From JBNLBS01 sp050303415 (GTDB lineage: Bacteria; Pseudomonadota; Gammaproteobacteria; Methylococcales; Methylomonadaceae): a stretch of 64,000 nucleotides of DNA. A program made the position numbers and the translations under genes. Below the pieces are notes generated by a model. It worked only from the letters and a program-made list of their open reading frames with translations. It was not told the origin of the DNA and did not search any database. The first letter of the stretch is position 1. Every line of letters starts with the position of its first letter. Shown piece by piece: positions 25,597 to 34,745 of the stretch. Location: the NCBI GenBank assembly GCA_050303415.1, contig JBNLBS010000002.1, positions 1-64,000 of the forward strand, given 5' to 3'.

Positions 25597-26673
25597 ATGC
25601 TAATGCAAAGTACACAAAACACCGATGACTTAAGAATAAGTGGAATGAAGGAAGTCATTGCGCCAGACCAGGTACATGACGAAATACCAATGACGGAAAC
25701 AGCGGCGGCGACGGTATTAGAAGCACGTCAGAATGTTCATGATATTTTAACCGGCGAGGATGATCGTTTATTGGTTATAGTTGGTCCTTGCTCAATTCAT
25801 GATACCAAAGCCGCGCTTGAATATGCCCAGCGTTTGAAAGTTTTAAAAGAAGAACTGGTGGATGACTTGGTCGTTATTATGCGGGTCTATTTTGAAAAAC
25901 CGCGTACAACTGTTGGCTGGAAGGGTTTGATTAATGATCCTGATTTGGACTCCAGTTTTAATATAAATAAAGGTTTGCGCATTGCCAGACAGTTATTACT
26001 GGACGTTAATAATATCGGCATTCCGGCGGCAACTGAATATCTGGATTTGATTACGCCACAATATATTTCGGACTTAATTTCCTGGGGTGCCATTGGCGCC
26101 AGAACTACCGAAAGTCAGGTACATAGGGAATTGGCTTCCGGCCTGTCTTGTCCGGTCGGCTTTAAAAATGCCACCGACGGCTCCATTAAAACGGCAATCG
26201 ATGCGATTGGCGCGGCAATGAGCGGACATCACTTTTTATCATTAACCAAAGCCGGGCACTCAGCTATCTTCACCACCACCGGTAATGAAGATGCCCATAT
26301 TATTTTACGCGGCGGCAATGGCCGTCCCAATTATGATGCGGTCAGTGTTGAGCAGGTAGGCGAAGGCCTGGAAGAAGCAAATCTTAAAGCCAATATCATG
26401 ATCGACTTCAGTCATGCTAACAGCCTAAAACAATGCCAACGGCAACTGATTGTCGGAGAAGATGTCGCCGGACAGATTGCCAATGGCGACCATAGAATCA
26501 TAGGCGTAATGATTGAAAGCCATCTTAAAGCCGGACGTCAGGATGTAATCGAAGGTCAGGAGCTGGTTTATGGACAAAGCATTACTGATGGCTGCCTGGG
26601 TTGGGATGATACAGTGTCGTTGATGCATAATCTTGCACATGCGGTAAGAGCACGTCGAGCGACAAAAAATTAA
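25597..26673 (+). CDS. aroG: 3-deoxy-7-phosphoheptulonate synthase (class I, AroG-like)
   Basis: This is the first enzyme of the shikimate pathway, joining PEP and erythrose-4-phosphate. It has 358 residues from the ATG at 25597. A TTG at 25591 with AGG 8 nt upstream and an ATG at 25603 are alternatives. It is colinear with E. coli AroG: DDLRI near the start, VGPCSIHD, RVYFEKPRTTVGWKGLINDP, GAIGARTTESQ and MIDFSHANS. Which aromatic amino acid inhibits it cannot be read with certainty. The next gene starts 13 nt after the stop, so aroG and thiSG are probably co-transcribed. Confidence 0.93.
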   Translation: MLMQSTQNTDDLRISGMKEVIAPDQVHDEIPMTETAAATVLEARQNVHDILTGEDDRLLVIVGPCSIHDTKAALEYAQRLKVLKEELVDDLVVIMRVYFEKPRTTVGWKGLINDPDLDSSFNINKGLRIARQLLLDVNNIGIPAATEYLDLITPQYISDLISWGAIGARTTESQVHRELASGLSCPVGFKNATDGSIKTAIDAIGAAMSGHHFLSLTKAGHSAIFTTTGNEDAHIILRGGNGRPNYDAVSVEQVGEGLEEANLKANIMIDFSHANSLKQCQRQLIVGEDVAGQIANGDHRIIGVMIESHLKAGRQDVIEGQELVYGQSITDGCLGWDDTVSLMHNLAHAVRARRATKN

Positions 26674-26686
26674 GTTGGAGTTAAAT

Positions 26687-27664
26687 GTGAAAGTTTATGT
26701 AAATGGCGATAGCTTAGAATTTGCCGAGAATACCGTTCTTCAAGAAGTAATTGAACAGCTGGGGCTGACCGGTAAGCGCATTGCGGTCGAGCTGAATAAG
26801 GAAATCTTACCGTTTGATCAATATACAACTCAGGTCTTGCATGATCAGGACCGAGTTGAAATCGTACATGCTATCGGTGGCGGCCAAAGCGACTCTTTTA
26901 CTTTGGCGGGCAAAGAATACCACTCCAGGTTACTGGTCGGTACCGGAAAATATAAGGATATGGACGAAACCCGTGCTGCCATTGAAGCCAGTGGTGCCGA
27001 AATTGTAACAGTGGCAATTCGCAGAACCAATATCGGCCAGAACAAAGACGAGCCCAACCTGCTTGACGTTATTTCACCGGATAAATACACCATTTTACCC
27101 AATACGGCCGGTTGTTATACCGCAGAAGATGCTGTCAGAACCTGCCGTTTGGGACGCGAATTATTGGGCGGTCATAACCTGGTCAAACTGGAAGTTCTGG
27201 CTGACCAGAAAACCCTTTTTCCCGATGTAGCGGAAACTTATAAAGCGGCGGAATTACTGGTTAAAGATGGTTTTGACATTATGGTTTACACCAATGATGA
27301 TCCAATTGCCGCTAAAAAACTGGAAGACCTTGGTTGTATTGCAGTCATGCCACTGGCGGCACCTATCGGTTCCGGCCTTGGAATCCGTAATCCCCACAAT
27401 ATTCTAACCATTGTGGAAAACGCCAATGTACCGATTTTGGTTGATGCCGGCGTGGGCACAGCGTCAGATGCTGCGATTGCTATGGAACTGGGCTGTGATG
27501 GTGTATTAATGAATACCGCCATTGCCGCGGCGCAAAACCCTGTTTTAATGGCCTCGGCCATGAAGAAAGGTATTGAGGCTGGTCGGGAAGCATTTTTAGC
27601 TGGCAGAATGCCAAGAAAGCGTTTTGCCTCTGCATCATCGCCAATCGACGGTTTGTTTCTGTAA
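26687..27664 (+). CDS. thiG: Fused sulfur carrier ThiS / thiazole synthase ThiG
   Basis: This protein has 325 residues from the GTG at 26687, selected because GGAG lies 6 nt upstream and the ThiS fold starts there (MKVYVNGDSLEF). Residues 1 to about 67 are ThiS, ending in the EIVHAIGGG tail. After a few linker residues ThiG begins (FTLAGKEYHSRLLVGTGKY), with its LVKLEVL active-site lysine strand, GSGLGIRNP phosphate loop and GVLMNTAIAAA. ThiG makes the thiamin thiazole from deoxyxylulose phosphate, with sulfur from ThiS thiocarboxylate. In the fusion the ThiS Gly-Gly is internal, so cleavage or an unusual sulfur route is implied. Confidence 0.93.
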   Translation: MKVYVNGDSLEFAENTVLQEVIEQLGLTGKRIAVELNKEILPFDQYTTQVLHDQDRVEIVHAIGGGQSDSFTLAGKEYHSRLLVGTGKYKDMDETRAAIEASGAEIVTVAIRRTNIGQNKDEPNLLDVISPDKYTILPNTAGCYTAEDAVRTCRLGRELLGGHNLVKLEVLADQKTLFPDVAETYKAAELLVKDGFDIMVYTNDDPIAAKKLEDLGCIAVMPLAAPIGSGLGIRNPHNILTIVENANVPILVDAGVGTASDAAIAMELGCDGVLMNTAIAAAQNPVLMASAMKKGIEAGREAFLAGRMPRKRFASASSPIDGLFL

Positions 27665-27680
27665 AAATAATTTCAAAAAT

Positions 27681-27704
27681 TAAAGAGCACAGCGTTGCTC
27701 TTTA
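27681..27704 (+). terminator. Rho-independent terminator after thiSG
   Basis: TAAAGAGCA (27681-27689) pairs with TGCTCTTTA (27696-27704) over a 6-nt loop. It precedes the trmB start at 27722 and probably ends the aroG-thiSG transcript in part. Confidence 0.75.
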
Positions 27705-27721
27705 TTGACTCCGCTTATCTT

Positions 27722-28414
27722 ATGTCTACGCCTTCCGAACAAATCAAACCACAACGAATTAAAAGCTTTATCCGCAGACAGGGCCGGTTAACGCCTGGAC
27801 AACAACATGCAATTGATACGCTTTGGGATAGATATTGCCTGAATCCGGATGTGAACTATGATTTTTCTGAAGTATTTGGTCGCACGGCCCCTATTATTAT
27901 GGAAATCGGCTTTGGCAATGGGACCAGCTTGGTGGAAATGGCCGAGGCCAACCCTGAACTGGACTATATTGGACTAGAGGTACACACACCCGGTGTAGGT
28001 CATATACTGCGACTTATTCAAGACAAGGAGTTAAATAATATTCGACTTTACAATCATGATGCCGTGGAAGTACTGGAAAACAGAATAAAAGACGGTACCT
28101 TAACTGGACTACATTTATTCTTCCCAGATCCCTGGCATAAAAAAAAGCATCATAAACGCCGCATAGTCAGGCCGGATTTTGTCGAATTATTAGCTCGAAA
28201 ACTACGCTCGGGCGGCTATTTTCATGCTGCGACTGACTGGCAGCACTATGCAGAAGACATGTTGAACGTGTTATCAGCCAATTCAGAATTAACCAATACC
28301 AGTGAAACCCAGGATTATTGTCCACGACCTGATTACCGCCCGCAGACAAAGTTTGAACAGCGCGGTATTCGCCTGGGCCATGGGGTGTGGGATATAATCT
28401 TTACAAGAAAATAG
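27722..28414 (+). CDS. trmB: tRNA (guanosine(46)-N7)-methyltransferase TrmB
   Basis: This 230-residue SAM-dependent enzyme makes m7G46 in tRNA. The start at ATG 27722 aligns with the family N-terminus (RIKSFIRRQGRLTPGQQHA). An in-frame extension upstream would run into the terminator hairpin. Motifs are SAM-binding EIGFGNGTSLVEMA, YIGLEVHTPGVG, and LHLFFPDPWHKKKHHKRRIV with the catalytic Asp. No strong ribosome site is visible. It ends in a clear terminator. Confidence 0.95.
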   Translation: MSTPSEQIKPQRIKSFIRRQGRLTPGQQHAIDTLWDRYCLNPDVNYDFSEVFGRTAPIIMEIGFGNGTSLVEMAEANPELDYIGLEVHTPGVGHILRLIQDKELNNIRLYNHDAVEVLENRIKDGTLTGLHLFFPDPWHKKKHHKRRIVRPDFVELLARKLRSGGYFHAATDWQHYAEDMLNVLSANSELTNTSETQDYCPRPDYRPQTKFEQRGIRLGHGVWDIIFTRK

Positions 28415-28430
28415 AAGTAACGATGAATTT

Positions 28431-28476
28431 ATAAAGCCCAACAGCACAGAGCGCGCCTTCATTCGTTGGGCTTTAT
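28431..28476 (+). terminator. Terminator between trmB and the dynamin-like gene
   Basis: ATAAAGCCCAAC (28431-28442) pairs perfectly with GTTGGGCTTTAT (28465-28476), a 12-bp stem with a 22-nt loop. It lies between convergent genes and can act in both directions. Confidence 0.8.
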
Positions 28477-28500
28477 TCCTCTTCCGCAAATAGCGGGGCT

Positions 28501-30435
28501 TTATTCGGAAAGACTGCTTTCCAGATTTATTGCTTTAATAATGGTTGCCAATTCATTGCGTTGTTGCTGTAACGGTTTGAGTTCAGCCTCCAACTTGGCA
28601 ATACTGTCTACAACATTACCTTCAGATTCATTAATCTTTCTCAACATTTGCAGGCGACTTTCGATCTGTTTCTTATGGTCTTTAATTTGATGCATAAGCG
28701 GAGTTAATACACTGTTGCTCCAATTTGCCGCATCTTTATGCGCTTGCTTTAAAATATTTCTGGCCTTGGCAATTAAAGTGCTATACAGCTTGTTAACCAC
28801 AACACTTTGTTCAGTCATTGTCGTTTTTGTACTGGTACGGAACGCTTCGCCTTCTTCAAAGATCTGCTCCAGCTCAAACTGGTACTGCTTAATGGAAAAA
28901 AGCTGCGGCTCAATTTCCTTGAAACCGTATTCATCCTGAAATTTCTTATGAATAGCCTTTACCAGACGACGGGTTTCATTAGTGGTATCAACCGCATCCT
29001 GCAACAGATCCCGCAACTCATCGAACAGTTTACGGATATTTTGTTTCATGCCTATGGTTGTCAAGCTTTTAGACATATCATGTTTGGTATCTTTAATAAT
29101 GCTGTCAATCCTGTCTTTGGACAATGAATCCAGCAGGTTTTTAGCTTGCGAGGTAAATACCCGGCGACTGGCCTGAAAATTCTCTACATTGGCATGATAA
29201 GCATTCTGTCGATCACGCGTTTCAGCCATCAGTTTGCCGGTCATTTCCTGGTTTTCAAAATCAACCTTTTTAAATTCCTCCAATTGCTGCATGGCATTAT
29301 TTAGCTTGCTGGCGGTCAGGTTGAAAGACTCTTTGATCAAAAATCCAATATCTTTATTAATAGTTTCGGCTAGAATTTTACGACGTTGGCTCAAAATATC
29401 GTCAGCCAGGAATTTTTCTAAGGCGGTTAACCGGCTTCTTTCCAATAACGTCTCATCAGATTTAACTTTTGCCAATAACGCCTGTTTGGCCGAAACTGGA
29501 AAAATAGCTGATTCTGCAACTTTCAGCGTTTCCGCCGAATTTTTTATTTGCGAACGAATTGAGGCCTCATAGCCTCCTTCACCTGCCAGATCGTCCCACA
29601 TGGCATCAATTTTGTTCATTACCACGGCCAAACCATGTTTATGTCCGCCATGCGCACTCAATACATGGTTACGCCACATTTCCAAATCACTCTTTGTGAC
29701 ACCGGTATCCGCGGCCAGGACAAATATAATGGCCTGTGCACTGGGTAACATACTTAAAGTCAATTCCGGCTCGGTACCCAAAGCATTAAGCCCCGGCGTA
29801 TCTAAAATACATAACCCCTCTTTTAACAACGGATGCGGGAAACTGATCAAAGCATGTCGCCAACATGGAATTTGTACCGTCTCAGGATTAATAATCCCTT
29901 GCTCTGCCGCCTCCTGCTCGTTCCATAATCCTAATTTATCTGCGACATCAACAGGAACCTCTTTACTGGCAACCAATTCTTTAAATGCTTCCTGCATCTG
30001 AGTTGGAGAAGTGACATCCAACTCAATCTGATGCCAGCGCTCGGGATTATCTTTAAATTCAGTTAAAGAAAGATCTTCCAAACGGCTTTCTATATTAAGC
30101 AAACGAATATAGTTACCACCCTCTTTATCAAAAAAGACTTCTGTTGGTGACATCGTGGTGCGGCCTGGCGATGAAGGTAATAACCTGACACCGGTCTCGG
30201 CAAAAAACAACGCATTAATCAGCTCTGTTTTGCCACGGGAAAATTCAGCTGCAAACGCCAGTGTGACCTGGTCACCTTTAAGCCCGTTAAGAATATTAGC
30301 AATGGTATCATTACTATGAGGGTCACTTAAATCATAACGATTACGCCATTCTTGATACATACCGATGGACTGAATCAATTGTTCACGCCACTGCGAGTAT
30401 TCGTGCAGTTGTTCTTTAAATTCTGGGTTCCTCAT
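28501..30435 (-). CDS. Dynamin-like GTPase
   Basis: This 644-residue protein has an N-terminal dynamin-type GTPase domain and a long helical C-terminal region. The P-loop reads AEFSRGKT (63-70), where the usual first Gly is Ala. The switch Thr region is GRTTMSPTE, G3 is DTPG (212-215), and G4 is NKID (274-277). From about 350 on it is mostly coiled-coil helix without a strong hydrophobic membrane loop. Bacterial dynamin-like proteins remodel or repair membranes, but no partner dynamin is adjacent, unlike many bacterial pairs. The exact role is unknown. Confidence 0.87.
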   Translation of the reverse strand: MRNPEFKEQLHEYSQWREQLIQSIGMYQEWRNRYDLSDPHSNDTIANILNGLKGDQVTLAFAAEFSRGKTELINALFFAETGVRLLPSSPGRTTMSPTEVFFDKEGGNYIRLLNIESRLEDLSLTEFKDNPERWHQIELDVTSPTQMQEAFKELVASKEVPVDVADKLGLWNEQEAAEQGIINPETVQIPCWRHALISFPHPLLKEGLCILDTPGLNALGTEPELTLSMLPSAQAIIFVLAADTGVTKSDLEMWRNHVLSAHGGHKHGLAVVMNKIDAMWDDLAGEGGYEASIRSQIKNSAETLKVAESAIFPVSAKQALLAKVKSDETLLERSRLTALEKFLADDILSQRRKILAETINKDIGFLIKESFNLTASKLNNAMQQLEEFKKVDFENQEMTGKLMAETRDRQNAYHANVENFQASRRVFTSQAKNLLDSLSKDRIDSIIKDTKHDMSKSLTTIGMKQNIRKLFDELRDLLQDAVDTTNETRRLVKAIHKKFQDEYGFKEIEPQLFSIKQYQFELEQIFEEGEAFRTSTKTTMTEQSVVVNKLYSTLIAKARNILKQAHKDAANWSNSVLTPLMHQIKDHKKQIESRLQMLRKINESEGNVVDSIAKLEAELKPLQQQRNELATIIKAINLESSLSE

Positions 30436-30597
30436 GACCTGCCTTCAGTTGCATACTCTTTAAATAAAATTAAGAAAAATATTAATGTTAATAATTGTAG
30501 CCTAAAACTTAAGAACCGTATGGATGTAGCGCCGATTTTAGCAATTTAAATCTGTTAAGCATAGCGGCTATTTGATAAGGTTTGCGAAGGCCGCCGG

Positions 30598-31608
30598 TTA
30601 AACATGTTCCCGAGCAATATCAATGTTAAGAAACTCGCTGATTTCTTGTCTACCGGTAAAATTCCCATAAGCCAGAGTTAACTTTGCATAAGCCGCTTCA
30701 ATAGACATATTCCATATCATTTCTGCCCCATAATCCACCAGCTCCTGGGTACTTTGATATGTATTGCAGCTTTTAATGGCCGGTGCTAAGTAAATAGTTG
30801 TATTTTCTAGCTGACATCGTTTAATAAAAGTCTTAAGTGAATAATTCTCTCCCCACTGTTCGGTAGAGCACGCCGTACCGGAATGATAACAATCATGCAA
30901 CACAGCACTGACGTTATTAATCTTTAGACGTGAATAATCGAGACCGGGATATGGTCTCAGCAATAAAATATTAGCCGAAAAATCCGCTTTTAATGCAATA
31001 GCTTGACTGTTTTTTGTTGCTGGATAGCGCATGTTGAAACTGCTGTTTTCAAATTCCAAATATGCTTGGTGCTGCACGCTATAAAAGTCACCGCTTAACT
31101 GATAAGAGGATGCCAGCCTTGTGCCATAATGCACCTGCATAATTTGTCCTGGATTCTGATATGGCACAAAAACCCCCAGCTCTGACTTCTGCAAAATAAA
31201 TTCCACTGCACAATTGAAATTTTTTAAGCCGTTAGCTAGTACATGATCCAGTGGATAATTACTCGACACCATTAACAACGGAATAGCCAAGCGATTAAAA
31301 TATAAGCCTAAAGCGGCGGCAGTATAAGCTAGAGTATCGGTACCATGGGTCACAATAATGCCATCATAGTGCCCGATATTTTCCTTTTCCAGGACTGAAA
31401 TAATGCTTTGCCAGGCATTTGGATGCATATTTTCACTTAAAATCTGTAACGCTTGTATACAGGTAAAACTAACTTTATCAGTTTGACGATATTGCTGTTC
31501 GTACAGGTTTAATAAAGTGTATTGGCTTTTATCTGAGGTATTGATCGTTCCATTTTTTATGCTGGAGCCGATAGTGCCGCCGGTAAATACAACCAGTATT
31601 TTTTTCAT
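30598..31608 (-). CDS. L-asparaginase (type I-like, cytoplasmic)
   Basis: This protein has 336 residues from the ATG at 31608 (MKKILVVFTGGTIGSS). A longer frame upstream overlaps the folA region and is rejected. The N-terminal TGGTIGS carries the Thr nucleophile. The second catalytic block is VTHGTDTLAYTA, with the Thr and Asp of the active-site triad. There is no signal peptide, so it is cytoplasmic. It hydrolyses asparagine to aspartate and ammonia. The segment after the second block (LLMVSSNYPLD) departs from the usual VFTGSQ-type strand, so substrate preference is less certain. Divergent from folA by 46 nt. Confidence 0.85.
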   Translation of the reverse strand: MKKILVVFTGGTIGSSIKNGTINTSDKSQYTLLNLYEQQYRQTDKVSFTCIQALQILSENMHPNAWQSIISVLEKENIGHYDGIIVTHGTDTLAYTAAALGLYFNRLAIPLLMVSSNYPLDHVLANGLKNFNCAVEFILQKSELGVFVPYQNPGQIMQVHYGTRLASSYQLSGDFYSVQHQAYLEFENSSFNMRYPATKNSQAIALKADFSANILLLRPYPGLDYSRLKINNVSAVLHDCYHSGTACSTEQWGENYSLKTFIKRCQLENTTIYLAPAIKSCNTYQSTQELVDYGAEMIWNMSIEAAYAKLTLAYGNFTGRQEISEFLNIDIAREHV

Positions 31609-31654
31609 AGTATGATAGAGCTGTATAAAATATAAATTTGAATAAACCAAAAAA

Positions 31655-32143
31655 ATGAAAATTTCAATTATCGTGGCAATGGCCAGCAACCGGGTTATCG
31701 GTCTGAACAACCAACTGCCCTGGCATTTGTCGGCAGATTTAAAAAAATTTAAACAAATTACCATGGGCTCGCCTATTTTAATGGGGCGAAAAACCTATGA
31801 GTCCATAGGCCGACCATTACCCGGGCGACGCAACCTGATTATCAGCCGCAATCCGAATTATCTACAACCCGGCTGCCAGGTCTTTACCGATATTGACCAA
31901 GCCATAACAAGCTGCCAGTCTGAAGATGAAATCTTTGTAATTGGCGGTGCTTCATTCTATCAGGCCATGTTACCAAAGGCTGATACACTGTACATAACCG
32001 AAATTAAACAGTGCTTTGAAGGCGATACATTTTTTCCTGAAATTAATAGCGAAGACTGGCTCGAAATTGAGCGTCAGGATATCAATAACGACCCATCGGT
32101 AGAGTTCAACTACAGCTTCGTCAAATTACAACGCAAACATTAG
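31655..32143 (+). CDS. folA: Dihydrofolate reductase
   Basis: This 162-residue enzyme reduces dihydrofolate to tetrahydrofolate with NADPH. It shows MKISIIVAMASNRVIGLNNQLPWHL with the Met20-type loop, the substrate Asp in SADLKKFKQ, the NADPH-binding MGRKTYESIGRPLPGR, and the second cofactor loop FVIGGASFY. Length and order match chromosomal FolA, with no trimethoprim-resistance oddity seen. It stands divergent from the asparaginase gene. Confidence 0.96.
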   Translation: MKISIIVAMASNRVIGLNNQLPWHLSADLKKFKQITMGSPILMGRKTYESIGRPLPGRRNLIISRNPNYLQPGCQVFTDIDQAITSCQSEDEIFVIGGASFYQAMLPKADTLYITEIKQCFEGDTFFPEINSEDWLEIERQDINNDPSVEFNYSFVKLQRKH

Positions 32144-32305
32144 ACTTGTAACTCAATATGGTTAATATTAGATGTTGAAATATCAATAAAATAAGCGTAA
32201 GTTTTAAGTATATTCTTAAACACTGATTTAATAGTTTTTGTACCATACTTATTTTTAAGGGTAGTGTGTACAAAAGGATTGCTTTAATCAATGAGGGGTG
32301 ATTAT

Positions 32306-34003
32306 ATGGCGAAAATAATAAATAAAAACAGAAGACAATTTTTACAATTTTCAGCTTTAGGTGTTGCAGCAGCTGCATTTCCTGAAATCTTACAGGCTCA
32401 AACAAGCCACATAAAGACCCAACCAACACCTGATTTTAACGTCGATGTGGAAATTGAATTTACCAGTCGTCAAGCCCGTATTGATATCTTAGGCAAAGGC
32501 CCTAAAACCAAAGTACAAAAATATTATGCGCAATTGTTAAAAGGCCCGAAGAATACCCTGCAAACTTTAAAAGGAAATTACCTGGGACCAATTGTCAATC
32601 TGGTCAAAGGCCAAAAAGTTCGGGTTTATTTTAAAAACCGACTGACCGAACCCTCTGTTATTCATTGGCATGGTTTACATGTACCGCAAATGAGCGACGG
32701 CCATCCAATGTATTCAATTGGTGCAGGAAAGCAATTGGTTTATGAATTTGAAGTCATGAATCGAGCCGGCACCAGTTTTTATCACTCTCATTCTCATGAA
32801 TTAACAGCCGAACAGGTTTATTACGGTTTAGCCGGACTAATAACCGTGACCGATGAAGATGAGCAAGCCTTGTCTCTGCCCAGTGGTGAATATGATTTAC
32901 CGCTGGTGATTCAGGACCGTAGCTTTGATAGTAATAATCAACTGCAATATATACACGGCATGCATGACCGCATGCAGGGTTTTTTAGGTGACACCATTTT
33001 GGTTAATGGTAAACCGGATACTACTTTTTCAGTTAAAAGCCGGGCCTATCGGTTTAGAGCGTTAAATGGTTCCAACTCCAGAATATACAAACTAGGCTGG
33101 GATGATGGCACACCATTAACCGCTATTGGTACTGATGGATCATTATTACCAAAGCCGGTTAGCAAGCCATATATTATGCTGGCACCGGGCGAGCGGGTCG
33201 ATTTATGGCTGGATTTCAGTGGCCGTGATGTAGGCACCAAACTGGTTATGTATAGCTTGCCATACTCAGGTGCAATGCCGCCAATGTATGACAAAATGAA
33301 AAAAGGCGGTGGAATGGGTAGAGGAGGCATGATGTCTTCCGGCCTCGCACAAGGCGCCAAGTTCCCTATTGCCAGTTTTAAAGTAACGCAGAAGGTCAGT
33401 GATTCGCCCAAGTTACCAAGCACATTGGTACCATTCCAACGTTTAACGGAAAAAGATGTTGATAACGCGGCTAACCCGATTCCAATAGCTATTTCCATGA
33501 AGCCGATGGCGCCACTCTTAAATGGCAAATCTTTTGCCATGGATAAAGTCATGGATTTTGAAAAAGTGCCTCTAGGCTCGATTAAAAAAATCAAAATATT
33601 TCATGATCATGGCAAGGCGATGGAACACAAAGAAAATTCCGGCGGTATGGATATGCGCGGTGGCGGCATGGGCATGCGAGGTGGTATGGGCATGGGAGGC
33701 GGCATGGGCATGGGCGGTGGAATGATGGGCGGTATGATGCTGTCAATGGCCCATCCGATTCATCTCCACGGTCAACAGTACCAGATTATTTCCCGGAAAA
33801 TGGAAGGCATGCGCAAGGAGGAATATGCCACGGTAAAAGACGGCTTTATCGACAGTGGCTGGAAAGATACCGTGCTGGTCATGCCTGGTGAAGAAATAGA
33901 AATTATTAAACCGTTTGAAGACTACAAAGGCTTATTCCTGTATCACTGTCATAATCTAGAACATGAAGACCTGGGTATGATGCGTCAATTTTTAGTTGAA
34001 TAA
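32306..34003 (+). CDS. Tat-exported multicopper oxidase with Met-rich loops
   Basis: This 565-residue protein is counted from the ATG at 32306, 7 nt after a GAGGGG ribosome site. An ATG 15 nt upstream is the alternative. The twin-arginine signal NRRQFLQFSAL (Arg9-Arg10) sends folded enzyme to the periplasm. Four copper motifs are present: HWHGLH (120), HSHSH (160), HPIHLHG (483), and HCHNLEH (547) with the downstream axial Met. Two Met/Gly-rich stretches (about 330-345 and 446-480) resemble the Cu(I)-binding insert of CueO. Likely a cuprous oxidase in copper tolerance. It is followed at a distance by a cytochrome and an Hvf metallophore locus on the other strand. Confidence 0.92.
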   Translation: MAKIINKNRRQFLQFSALGVAAAAFPEILQAQTSHIKTQPTPDFNVDVEIEFTSRQARIDILGKGPKTKVQKYYAQLLKGPKNTLQTLKGNYLGPIVNLVKGQKVRVYFKNRLTEPSVIHWHGLHVPQMSDGHPMYSIGAGKQLVYEFEVMNRAGTSFYHSHSHELTAEQVYYGLAGLITVTDEDEQALSLPSGEYDLPLVIQDRSFDSNNQLQYIHGMHDRMQGFLGDTILVNGKPDTTFSVKSRAYRFRALNGSNSRIYKLGWDDGTPLTAIGTDGSLLPKPVSKPYIMLAPGERVDLWLDFSGRDVGTKLVMYSLPYSGAMPPMYDKMKKGGGMGRGGMMSSGLAQGAKFPIASFKVTQKVSDSPKLPSTLVPFQRLTEKDVDNAANPIPIAISMKPMAPLLNGKSFAMDKVMDFEKVPLGSIKKIKIFHDHGKAMEHKENSGGMDMRGGGMGMRGGMGMGGGMGMGGGMMGGMMLSMAHPIHLHGQQYQIISRKMEGMRKEEYATVKDGFIDSGWKDTVLVMPGEEIEIIKPFEDYKGLFLYHCHNLEHEDLGMMRQFLVE

Positions 34004-34063
34004 TAAGGGATGCAACCTTTTTACTTAGGCGGCAACATTGGGTGTTTTTAACTTGTTAAGTAT

Positions 34064-34095
34064 GCCCAAAATGCGCTAAATAGTGCATTTTGGGC
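34064..34095. terminator. Strong hairpin between multicopper oxidase and cytochrome genes
   Basis: GCCCAAAATGCGCT (34064-34077) pairs with AGTGCATTTTGGGC (34082-34095), a 14-bp stem with one G-U pair and a 4-nt loop. No T-run follows on either strand, so it may be a stabilising or rho-assisted end for the convergent transcripts. Confidence 0.6.
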
Positions 34096-34240
34096 TCATA
34101 ACATAAACCGGATTTTGCAAAACATTGGGGGTTGTTTTAGTTGAATGCCGTTTTTGACTGACTCCCACCTAAAACTACAGTGCTTTTTGTACTTCCTTAA
34201 GTTTTGTTCCCAATTGTTATGATTAAATGAGTATGTCTTG

Positions 34241-34498
34241 TTATTTTATGATTTCTGCCGCAGCCGCTTTTAATTTTGCTTCATCGGCTTGGATGGGCTT
34301 CATCATGTCGTTTGTAGAACTTTTAGCACCTGCTACCAATCCATCAACGGTCTTAAATTTACTTTTTAAGGCATCAACGTTAGGAGCAACCGAGCCATTG
34401 TGACAAGCTTTACAAGCATCTGATGCGCCTGCGATTGATACGGATGGCATTAAGGTAACCAAAGCCAATGTTGTCATTGCTAATAGAGTTTTTTTCAT
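34241..34498 (-). CDS. Small periplasmic c-type cytochrome
   Basis: This 85-residue protein is counted from the ATG at 34498, which has a GAGGATAT ribosome site and a clean signal peptide (cleavage near SIA-GAS, about residue 23). A 19-residue upstream extension is less likely. A single haem site CKACH (Cys29, Cys32, His33) and a distal Met in NDMMKPIQ give a class I mono-haem cytochrome of very short mature length (about 62 residues). It is an electron carrier in the periplasm. It follows the hvfABC genes on the same strand by about 250 nt, so it is probably an independent unit. Confidence 0.88.
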   Translation of the reverse strand: MKKTLLAMTTLALVTLMPSVSIAGASDACKACHNGSVAPNVDALKSKFKTVDGLVAGAKSSTNDMMKPIQADEAKLKAAAAEIIK

Positions 34499-34745
34499 TT
34501 TTATATCCTCAAATTTATAATTGTTTTTTAAGCGCTGTAATATGGTTTTAATCATTTACAAAAATTTTCTAACACAGCCTAAACTTCAATGCAATTACTT
34601 TAAAGCAAAAACTTGAGTCGAGCGTTATAATCCCACTTAAACCAATAAAGATTTAAGTAACTAGCACAATTAGAAACTCACCCCGTTTAAGATATTAGGC
34701 TGCACGGTTTTGTATAGAAATATGCATTGATCTTATTATCACTCA

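Noticed and set aside
28501..30435. Dynamin-like P-loop beginning with Ala instead of Gly taken as an inactivated GTPase.
   Set aside because: The Lys-Thr, DTPG and NKID motifs are intact, and as far as I recall related bacterial proteins share this substitution, so loss of activity is not supported.
31609..31764. N-terminal extension of the asparaginase with a hydrophobic stretch that looks like a signal peptide.
   Set aside because: It lies in the folA 5' coding region and upstream gap on the other strand. The family N-terminus begins exactly at the ATG at 31608.
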